A stretch of 26,415 bases of DNA. Origin: a virus. The stretch is from positions 1-26,415 of the IMG/VR virus record IMGVR_UViG_3300037153_000245; one strand, 5' to 3'. Positions 20,793 through 26,415 of this stretch are shown piece by piece (the first letter of the stretch is position 1; every line of letters begins with the position of its first letter). The notes under the pieces were generated by a model. The model saw only the letters and a list, made by a program, of their open reading frames with translations, searched no databases and had not been told where the DNA came from. The position numbers and the translations under genes are program-made.

Positions 20793-21139
20793 GCCACCCC
20801 CCACAGCTGCTTGCACGGCGTCAGGGCCATTGCGTGGCGGGCGAACCCGTCACGCGGTGCCGTCAATGCGCCCGACACGTCGTTGTAACCGACGACCCCA
20901 AACGCAGCATCGTTGGCCTTCCACCACTCGACGCCACGCACGAGATTGACCCGCCCCAGCAGCGCCAGGTGCGGGTCGCCCTCGGGGTAGTGCTCCGGCT
21001 CGTCGGGGTCGAGCCAATCCACCTCATGGTCGATTTCGGCGCTGGCAGCGTCCAAGCACGCTTGCAGGGCGTCCGTGTTGTCGGGCGTCACCCGGATGCG
21101 CAACGACGCTGCCAGCTCGTCCACGGTGGCGTAGGCCAC
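20789..21139 (-). CDS. Head-tail connector protein (gp6-like), 116 aa
   Basis: The GTG at 21139 is preceded by GAGGAG and begins 3 bp after the capsid stop. The sequence (YATVDELAASLRIRVTP, ALQACLDAASAEIDHEVDW, then ALLGRVNLVRGVEWWKAND) is the common helical head-tail connector type that forms a ring below the portal. It is the first neck gene after the capsid, as expected. Confidence 0.85.
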   Translation of the reverse strand: MAYATVDELAASLRIRVTPDNTDALQACLDAASAEIDHEVDWLDPDEPEHYPEGDPHLALLGRVNLVRGVEWWKANDAAFGVVGYNDVSGALTAPRDGFARHAMALTPCKQLWGVA

Positions 21140-21142
21140 GGG

Positions 21143-22426
21143 TTACTCCTCGGCCTTGGCCTTGCTGCGGCTGCCGCGGCTCGCGGTGAGCGCCCCGGCG
21201 GGCGGCGTCAGCTCGCAGAACGCCTGCGGCTCGGTGACCACCGCTGCGAACGCCCCGACCACGCCGACCTCGAACCCGGCAATGGACGGTTCGACCACCC
21301 GCAGCTCGACCGGTGCGCCCGGGTTCTCGGCGGCAATGAGCGACTGTGGGTCGCCCACGACCGCGTGGCTGGCGCCGAACCCGTTGGAAATGACCAGCCG
21401 CAGCCCGGCGATGGTGCCCGCACCGGTTTGCAGGCTGCCCGCACCCGCCGCGACGAACACGGGGGCGTCGGACGCCACCATGCCCAGCAGGTGGTAACCC
21501 AGCGTCGGGTCGGTCAGCAGGTGCGTGGCGCGGCGCCCGCTGTTCTCGTACACCTCCCCGGCGGCTGCGGCAATCGCGCCCATCCAGCCCGCCAGGTCGT
21601 CGCTGGGGACGGCCACCGCGTCGGACAGCGCCGCCAGCAGGTCGTTGCAGGCCTCGGTTTCGGTCGCCCGAGCGTAGGCCTCCGCCGCCAGCTCAAACCA
21701 CAGATTGAGCGCGTCGGGATTCGACCACGCAACCGATTGCCACGACAGGTTGCCCGCCCCGCCGAACACTTCCGCCGTGGCCTGCTCCAGGTCCACGTGC
21801 ATGGCGGTGCTGGGCAGCTCCGTTTTCTCGGCGCCCTGCTTGCCGACCGTCGGGCGCTGGGTGATTTTCGGATACGTGAGGGTGCCCGACGACAGCGACA
21901 CCGACCGTGCGACCTCGACCACCGGGCGCGCGGCGTTTATCACGTCCACGATTTGCGCCAGGTGCTGCGCCGCGACGATTCCCGGCACGTCCGACGACAG
22001 CGTGTGCGCGACCGCTCGCTGGAGTCGCTGCTGCGCCCGGTCGCGGGCGCCCTGCCCGGCACGCGCCGCGATCTTGTCGAACCTCACGAGGATTTCGTCC
22101 CGCGCGAGCTGCCCAAAATGGGTGTACGGGTTGTCCTCGTCGGGGGCTGGGGTCGTGCGCGTGAGCGCCCCGCCGCTCGGCTCGGGCGTCGAGCGCACCA
22201 TGGCGCTGGCGTCCCGCGATGCGTTGCGCTGTTCCTCCAGGTCCAGCAGCTCCGCAATCTGCGGTTCCAGCTCGTTGAGCCGGTCGCGGTGCCGAGAAAT
22301 CAGCTGGCGTTCGGCCTCGGTGGGGTCGCGCTCCTCCTCGTTGGCGGCGTCCAGCACCGCGTCGATGTTCTCGTTTACCTGCGTGCGCTCGGAAACGAGA
22401 CGCTGCAAAACAGGGTTGGGTGGCAT
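21143..22426 (-). CDS. Major capsid protein, HK97 fold, 427 aa
   Basis: The first about 70 residues form a charged coiled coil (RDPTEAERQLISRHRDRLNE), the delta domain that acts as scaffold and is removed by the prohead protease. The mature part follows with HK97-fold patterns: ARDEILVRFDK, SSGTLTYPKITQRPTVGKQG (E-loop region), YENSGRRATHLLTDPTLGY and a closing SIAGFEVGVVGAFAAVV. There is no separate scaffold gene, which agrees with a fused delta domain. The start is the ATG at 22426 after GGAGG. A 155-bp gap separates it from the protease. Confidence 0.95.
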   Translation of the reverse strand: MPPNPVLQRLVSERTQVNENIDAVLDAANEEERDPTEAERQLISRHRDRLNELEPQIAELLDLEEQRNASRDASAMVRSTPEPSGGALTRTTPAPDEDNPYTHFGQLARDEILVRFDKIAARAGQGARDRAQQRLQRAVAHTLSSDVPGIVAAQHLAQIVDVINAARPVVEVARSVSLSSGTLTYPKITQRPTVGKQGAEKTELPSTAMHVDLEQATAEVFGGAGNLSWQSVAWSNPDALNLWFELAAEAYARATETEACNDLLAALSDAVAVPSDDLAGWMGAIAAAAGEVYENSGRRATHLLTDPTLGYHLLGMVASDAPVFVAAGAGSLQTGAGTIAGLRLVISNGFGASHAVVGDPQSLIAAENPGAPVELRVVEPSIAGFEVGVVGAFAAVVTEPQAFCELTPPAGALTASRGSRSKAKAEE

Positions 22427-22581
22427 TGGGTCGTCCTCCTTGCCGTTCCGAGGTTTCGACCGGGTGCCGCCGTGCGCTGGGACGTCCTGGCTGGTGTCCG
22501 GGGTGCCGCCTATCGCGGGGTGTCGGTGTCCAGCAGCCGCGCGGTGCGGGGTGCGGTTCTGCTGCCGATCCTAGTCCGGCG
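22427..22581 (-). other. 155-bp gap between protease and capsid genes
   Basis: The gap holds short GC-rich repeats (GGCGGCACCCCGG and GGCGGCACCCGG; GGACACC twice) but no clear promoter boxes. A separate promoter or mRNA processing site for high capsid expression would fit here; this is inference. Confidence 0.3.
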
Positions 22582-23178
22582 CTACAGCTCGACGCCCAGC
22601 GCGCGCAGCCGCTCCAGCTGCGCGTCGTCCACCGGGGGCAGCTCCAGCTCGCGCTCGTACTCGGCTCGTGAGCGGACGCCGACGACCTGGGCGGTGGCGT
22701 AGGCGGGCGTGCGGGTCAGGCCCACCGACAGCAGCTCGCACGAGCGGCGCACCACGGTGCCCTCGGCGGTGCGCTGCCAATGGCGGAAGCGGTCCACGAA
22801 TTCGACCGAGAACCCCGGCAGAATCTTGGCTCGCACCAGCTCCAGCGCCTGGTCCCCGAACGCCCCGTCATGCACGCGGAACGCGCCGAACAGCCCCGAC
22901 GATTCGTCGTGCAGCGAGCGGCACACGCCAATGCTGTGGGCCAGGTCGTCGCGGTGCTCGTACCGCAGCTCAATGCGCCCGGCGGCGCGCAGCTGCTTGC
23001 GGAACGCGCCCGGCTCGAAAACCTCGAAATAGGGCGACGACATTTCGCCAGTGTCGGGGTCCACGTCCTGCACGCGCGCCGCCTCGCCGTAGGGCACCAC
23101 GCAGCCCTCGACCATGCGCCCGTCGGTTTCCTCCAGCTCGACCGTGAACGACCGCTGCATGACCAGCTGCGCGCCCAT
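22582..23178 (-). CDS. HK97-type prohead protease, 198 aa
   Basis: This serine protease matures the capsid by removing delta domains. Family motifs are present: VEGCVVPYGEAA near the N-terminus, LRYEHRDDLA with likely catalytic His75, and LPGFSVEFVDR with likely catalytic Ser124. The ATG at 23178 overlaps the portal stop (TGATG) and has GGAGG 7 nt upstream; a GTG one codon earlier is also possible. It lies between portal and capsid, the canonical order. Confidence 0.93.
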   Translation of the reverse strand: MGAQLVMQRSFTVELEETDGRMVEGCVVPYGEAARVQDVDPDTGEMSSPYFEVFEPGAFRKQLRAAGRIELRYEHRDDLAHSIGVCRSLHDESSGLFGAFRVHDGAFGDQALELVRAKILPGFSVEFVDRFRHWQRTAEGTVVRRSCELLSVGLTRTPAYATAQVVGVRSRAEYERELELPPVDDAQLERLRALGVEL

Positions 23179-24416
23179 CACTTCACCTCCACCTGTACGT
23201 AGTCGGGCACGGGCGGGAGGTCGTCCAGCCCGTTGCCATGGGTGCCCGGTTCCTCGACCAGCTCCGCTGCGGCGTCCCCCTCGGGCAGCGGGTCAAGGCC
23301 GAACACGGCGGCGCGGTACTCGTCCAGCGACACGGCACCGTCGGCAAACGCCTTGGAGTAGATACCCACGAGCGCAGCGAGGTCCGGGCGCAACGACGCG
23401 CTGGGGTCGAATTCGACCCAATGGCCACGGGGCAACCAGCGCGACAGCGCGCCCGACAGCTTGACCGCGGCGGGCATTAGCTCCGAGCGCCACCACAGCT
23501 CAAACAGCTGCACCGGGTTTTGGTACACCAGCCCGCCCGCCAGGGCGATGTTCAACAGCATGGCCGGGACGCCGAACGCCGCCGCGATTTGGCGCGCGTC
23601 CCATTCGCGCGACTCCAGCAACATGAGGTCCTTAGGCGAAATCGACAGCGCCTCCAGCAGCTCCACGTCGTTGGGCAGCACCGCGGGGGCGCCGCCACGA
23701 CGCTGCACCGCTGCGACCCATTGCGCCTGTAGGTCCTCGGCCTGGTCCTGCGATGGGCGGCGCTGGGTGAACCGCAGCGCAACGCGCGTGGCGCCGGTCG
23801 AGCGGTACACGTCGGCGGCGTAGGCCTCGGCCATGGCTGCCGACGCAACGCTGGCGCCGTAGGCCTCCAGCGCGCCCGTGCCACGCAGCGCGCCGTTGGG
23901 GTTGCGCTGCACCTGTATGACGTCCTCGGCGTTGAGCGGTACGCCGTTCGACTCGTAACGACGCTGCCCGCCCGCCAGCTCGACGTCCACCGCGCGGGGG
24001 TCCAGCACCGTGAACGTCGCGGGGTAGCCCGTCTCATAGCGCGACGTGCACCACAGCAGCGCCTCGCCCCGGGCGTAAATCGACCACACCGCCGAAAACA
24101 TGACGTCGTGTATTCCGTTCGGATACCACGCGGGGTCGGGATCGGTCACCCAGCGGGGCTGGAACGGGGACGCGCTGGCGGCGCATTTGTAACGCAGCTG
24201 CATGGCCGCGATTTGCTGCGACGTGAGCTGTAGGCAGCGGTCCACGGTGCCGATCCGCTCGACCAGCGCGCTGCCGATTCCGAACAGCCCGGCCAGGTCG
24301 GGGTCCAGCCCCCCAGCCGACAAGGGCAGGTGGAGCGCCGCCGCCAGCCCCTCGTCTCGGGTGGTTGGCAAACGTGTTGGGGCGCCCTCGGCGGAACGGC
24401 GCAACGGCCACCGCAT
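23178..24416 (-). CDS. Portal protein, HK97 type, 412 aa
   Basis: The portal forms the dodecameric DNA gate at the capsid vertex. The sequence has the family layout: an alpha/beta body with GIHDVMFSAVWSIYARGEALLW, the clip/stem region with DLMLLESREWDARQIAAAFG, and the conserved FGVPAMLLNIALAGGLVYQNP segment, followed by a C-terminal acidic tail. Length is normal for the smaller HK97-type portals. The ATG at 24416 is 36 bp from the oppositely oriented TerL start and has only a weak ribosome site. It heads the long leftward late block. Confidence 0.95.
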   Translation of the reverse strand: MRWPLRRSAEGAPTRLPTTRDEGLAAALHLPLSAGGLDPDLAGLFGIGSALVERIGTVDRCLQLTSQQIAAMQLRYKCAASASPFQPRWVTDPDPAWYPNGIHDVMFSAVWSIYARGEALLWCTSRYETGYPATFTVLDPRAVDVELAGGQRRYESNGVPLNAEDVIQVQRNPNGALRGTGALEAYGASVASAAMAEAYAADVYRSTGATRVALRFTQRRPSQDQAEDLQAQWVAAVQRRGGAPAVLPNDVELLEALSISPKDLMLLESREWDARQIAAAFGVPAMLLNIALAGGLVYQNPVQLFELWWRSELMPAAVKLSGALSRWLPRGHWVEFDPSASLRPDLAALVGIYSKAFADGAVSLDEYRAAVFGLDPLPEGDAAAELVEEPGTHGNGLDDLPPVPDYVQVEVK

Positions 24417-24452
24417 GGCTCAAACCATACAACTCCGGTAGGAATTGGGGGA
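24417..24452. promoter_or_regulatory. Divergent 36-bp spacer between portal and TerL starts
   Basis: Both genes start outward from this short spacer. It contains GGAATTGGGGGA before the TerL ATG as a ribosome site and a TTGTATGG stretch toward the portal. Promoters would have to overlap the coding ends. The two genes are normally transcribed in the same direction in related phages. Confidence 0.4.
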
Positions 24453-25895
24453 ATGGCCAAATCCCTGCGTGGCACGCTGGAGCGCCCCGGACCTAAGCCG
24501 CAGCTCGCGCTGGTCGAGCCGCCCCCATGGGAACGCTGGCGCGCCACGAGTGAGGCGCACCGCGCCATTCGCTGGGTGACCACCTACGCCACGACGCCCA
24601 CCGGCTACGGCGCGGGCCAGCCCATGCAGCTGGCGTCGTTCCAGCGTCAGCTCGTGCGCGACCTGTACGGGAACCTGGCCACGTTTGCCTCGCTGCCAAC
24701 GGGCCAGGGCAAAACGACCTTGCTGGGGGCGCTGGCGCTGGAGCGCATTTGCCGCGGGGACGACTACGCCGAGGTGGACGTGCTGGCGACCAAGCTAGGG
24801 CAGGCGGGCCAGGTCGTGCTCGCCGCCGCGCGCATGGCCGAGCTAAACCCCGAGCTGCGCGCACGCTGCGCCCTGTACGAGGAGGGCGCCGAGCTGCGCT
24901 ACCGCCCCACCGGGTCGCGGCTGCGCGTGCACGCCGCGCGTATCAAGGCCGTGGAAGGCCTCAATTTCTCGCTGGGGATCGTGGACGAGGTGGGGTTCGC
25001 ACAGGACGACCTCGTGGAGTCGCTGGTGGCTCGTCTCGGCAAGCGCGCCGACGCGCACCTGCTGGGGATCGGCACGCCGGGATTCGACCCCAACATTTTG
25101 TGGCGCATACGGCGCGACGACGTGGAGGGCGAGCTGCCGCCCGGCGTCGTGTACCGCGAGCACAGCGCGCCCGAGGGCTGCGCCGTGGACGACAAGCGCG
25201 CGTGGCGTCAGGCCAACCCCGCCCTGGCCGCTGGGTTTCTCAACATGGCGGCGCTGGAGCTACAGGCCCAGCTCCTGCCGGAGTCGAAATTCCGCGTTTA
25301 CCACCTCGGGCAATGGGTGGACCAAGCGGAGGCGTGGCTGCCAGCGGGCGCGTGGGAATCGTGCCCCTACGTGGGCGCCCCGCCCGATGGTGCGCCGGTC
25401 GTGCTCGCGGTGGAGGGCACCTACCAGCGCCAGGTCGCCATTTGCGGGGCTGGGCTGGACGGGTCCGTGTTCTACGGCTGGGGCGCCGACCGCGCGACCG
25501 ACGACGAGCTGGCCGCGGCGCTCGTGGAGGGCTGCGAACGCTGGGACGTGCTGGAGGTCGTGCACAACCGGCGCATACGGTCGCGCCTGTTCCACCGCTT
25601 GCGCGCCGACGGTATGCCGCTGGAGCCGTGGCCCGCTGGCGTGGACGTTGAGGCGTCGAGCGCAAACGAGCTGTACCGCGCGGTGGTCGAGTCGCGCGTG
25701 GCCCACGACCACGACGACGTGCTGGCCCAGCACGTGGGCGCCCTGCGTGCGCGCTACCTGGCCGACGGCTCGCTGCGTCTCGTGCGCCCCGCCGACGGCG
25801 CCGCGGTGGACGCTGCGCTGGCCATGCGCGCGGCGTTCTGGCGGGCCATGGAGCTGGCCGAGGACGCGCCCCGAGAACCGCTGCGAATCTACTAG
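24453..25895 (+). CDS. terL: Terminase large subunit, 480 aa, transcribed opposite to portal
   Basis: The ATPase half carries Walker A LPTGQGKTT at residues 81-89, Walker B LGIVDEVG at 174-181 and a coupling motif IGTPGFDP at 206-213. The nuclease half begins near 315 with VVLAVEGTYQRQVAI, where most relatives have Asp followed by Gly-Ser; here it is Glu321. The second acidic site is not obvious (VVHNRRIRS, 369-377), and the last is probably D453 in AVDAALAMRAAF. It is the motor and nuclease of packaging. The start is the ATG at 24453 with GGGGGA upstream; a longer frame to 24330 would run into the portal. No small terminase gene was recognised beside it. Confidence 0.92.
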   Translation: MAKSLRGTLERPGPKPQLALVEPPPWERWRATSEAHRAIRWVTTYATTPTGYGAGQPMQLASFQRQLVRDLYGNLATFASLPTGQGKTTLLGALALERICRGDDYAEVDVLATKLGQAGQVVLAAARMAELNPELRARCALYEEGAELRYRPTGSRLRVHAARIKAVEGLNFSLGIVDEVGFAQDDLVESLVARLGKRADAHLLGIGTPGFDPNILWRIRRDDVEGELPPGVVYREHSAPEGCAVDDKRAWRQANPALAAGFLNMAALELQAQLLPESKFRVYHLGQWVDQAEAWLPAGAWESCPYVGAPPDGAPVVLAVEGTYQRQVAICGAGLDGSVFYGWGADRATDDELAAALVEGCERWDVLEVVHNRRIRSRLFHRLRADGMPLEPWPAGVDVEASSANELYRAVVESRVAHDHDDVLAQHVGALRARYLADGSLRLVRPADGAAVDAALAMRAAFWRAMELAEDAPREPLRIY

Positions 25896-25931
25896 CCGCG
25901 GGCACCCTCGAGCGTTGCCAGCGCCGACTAC

Positions 25932-25948
25932 GTAAAACACGATTTTAC
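25932..25948. promoter_or_regulatory. Inverted repeat, possible operator
   Basis: GTAAAA (25932-25937) and TTTTAC (25943-25948) are perfect inverted arms around a 5-bp spacer CACGA. In a GC-rich genome such an AT-rich palindrome upstream of an operon suggests a repressor or activator site. The weak hairpin is unlikely to be a terminator by itself. Confidence 0.45.
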
Positions 25949-26064
25949 ATTGGCTCAACCATGCGCCGTTTTTTCGGAAAACCGCTGGAGGAATTCGGCC
26001 GTCCTGTATTCCGCGCGGAAAACGCCCGGCTTGGTCCGATAAAATGTGTTTACCACAACGAAAA

Positions 26065-26088
26065 GGGGCGCCGCTAGAACGGCGCCCC
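26065..26088 (+). terminator. Perfect 9-bp hairpin directly before a ribosome binding site
   Basis: GGGGCGCCG (26065-26073) and CGGCGCCCC (26080-26088) pair perfectly around a 6-nt loop. GGAAAGG, the likely ribosome site for the GTG at 26103, begins at the next base. It may stop terL transcription, attenuate the small operon, or insulate its ribosome site. Confidence 0.6.
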
Positions 26089-26102
26089 GGAAAGGTAGTG
26101 CT

Positions 26103-26378
26103 GTGTCAGGTTCAAGTGTACCGACGACCCGGCTGGACGAGCTGGCCGTGGGCGACGTCGTGGCGTGGCGGGAGGACCGAGCGCGCGTCGTGGCCGTGGG
26201 CTGGGACGTGTTCGGCCTGCTCCACGTCGAGCTGGTGACGCCCGACGGGTTCGGCCATATCACCGACGACCCTGCGCGCGAGCTGGTGGTGTTGGAGCGG
26301 CACCCCGAGCCGCAGCTGGTCGCAACGGGCTACCCCGCCACGAGCTGGCGGCACCCCGACGAGCGGGTGGGCGCATGA
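26103..26378 (+). CDS. Unknown small protein, 91 aa, possible SH3/KOW-like barrel; first gene of the rightward operon
   Basis: I choose the GTG at 26103, 7 nt after GGAAAGG; an ATG at 26046 in frame would start inside the promoter-like region and read through the hairpin. The sequence LDELAVGDVVAWREDRARVV followed by strands (VAVGWDVF, LLHVELVTPDG) looks like a small beta-barrel similar to KOW or SH3-like domains that bind nucleic acid or proteins. The C-terminus is basic and Pro-rich. The stop overlaps the next gene's ATG (ATGA, 26375-26378). Its last third is repeated at 1-101 because the contig overlaps itself. Confidence 0.8.
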   Translation: MSGSSVPTTRLDELAVGDVVAWREDRARVVAVGWDVFGLLHVELVTPDGFGHITDDPARELVVLERHPEPQLVATGYPATSWRHPDERVGA

Positions 26379-26415
26379 GCGCCCCCCGCCGCAATTTCCA
26401 GCTAACCAAGGTGCG
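26278..26415. repeat. Terminal direct repeat, right copy
   Basis: This copy is identical to bases 1-138 except at 26289 (G instead of C). It includes the end of the 91-aa gene and the first 41 bases of the gene starting at 98. See the left copy for interpretation as a circular contig overlap. Confidence 0.93.

Larger units (their letters stand above)
25896..26102 (+). promoter_or_regulatory. AT-rich intergenic control region, 207 bp
   Basis: This is the most AT-rich stretch of the window. It includes an inverted repeat (25932-25948), a T run (GTTTTTTC at about 25968-25975), a GATAAAAT box at 26038-26045 that resembles a -10 element, and a hairpin at 26065-26088. It separates terL from the small rightward operon and probably holds that operon's promoter and a terL terminator. 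Confidence 0.55.

Noticed and set aside
20678-22702. Very long rightward open frame (674 codons) opposite the capsid and neck genes
   Set aside because: It is antisense to well-identified capsid, connector and terminator-like genes. Long antisense frames without stops are expected at this G+C content, and its product is low-complexity Arg/Gly/Val-rich.

Overview
The window reads as one complete genome of a small, GC-rich, temperate tailed phage with siphovirus morphology, very probably infecting an actinobacterium. The first 138 bases recur as the last 138 with one mismatch, so the sequence closes into a circle of about 26,277 bp. High G+C, GTG starts, tight 4-bp overlaps (GTGA/ATGA), a long-tail morphogenesis module, a RecB-like exonuclease plus RecT pair and a tyrosine integrase beside a tRNA 3' fragment all fit a siphophage of high-GC Gram-positive hosts. 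The host assignment is inference.

Layout. Almost everything is transcribed leftward (minus strand). From 24416 down to 12745 lies the late block: HK97-type portal, prohead protease, major capsid protein, head-tail connector, tail terminator-like protein, major tail protein, an HK97-gp10-like protein, two tail assembly chaperone products joined by a probable -1 frameshift, tape measure, two large minor tail proteins, a small tail protein, a polyglycine-rich tail fibre, two small proteins, an N-acetylmuramoyl-L-alanine amidase and a holin-like membrane protein. Next come a small excisionase-like HTH protein, the integrase, and the probable attP: a tRNA 3' half at 10981-11018 flanked by two matched pairs of 11-bp-spaced GGGACCA repeats. 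From 10813 down to 725 lies the early/accessory block: a chain of small genes linked by 4-bp overlaps (including a DPPY DNA methyltransferase and a membrane-anchored transglycosylase), then a zinc-finger protein, exonuclease, RecT, RepA/AAA-type ATPase, RusA resolvase, HNH nuclease, a gene with an apparent frame switch, two winged-helix-like proteins and four small unknowns.

The only rightward genes form an inverted segment: the large terminase subunit (24453-25895), divergent from the portal, then an AT-rich regulatory gap, then three small genes running across the contig junction (26103 to 609). These converge on the leftward block at a strong bidirectional hairpin (645-680).

How it works together. 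Integrase and excisionase would recombine attP with a host tRNA gene. Exonuclease, RecT, ATPase and RusA would recombine and replicate DNA. TerL and portal package it, the capsid and tail genes build the virion, and amidase plus holin lyse the host. I did not recognise a small terminase subunit or a classical immunity repressor. The most interesting points are the attP arm architecture, the divergent TerL with atypical nuclease residues, the recoded chaperone, the frame-switching gene with a possible ATC start, and the long coupled chain of unknown small genes around a methyltransferase.
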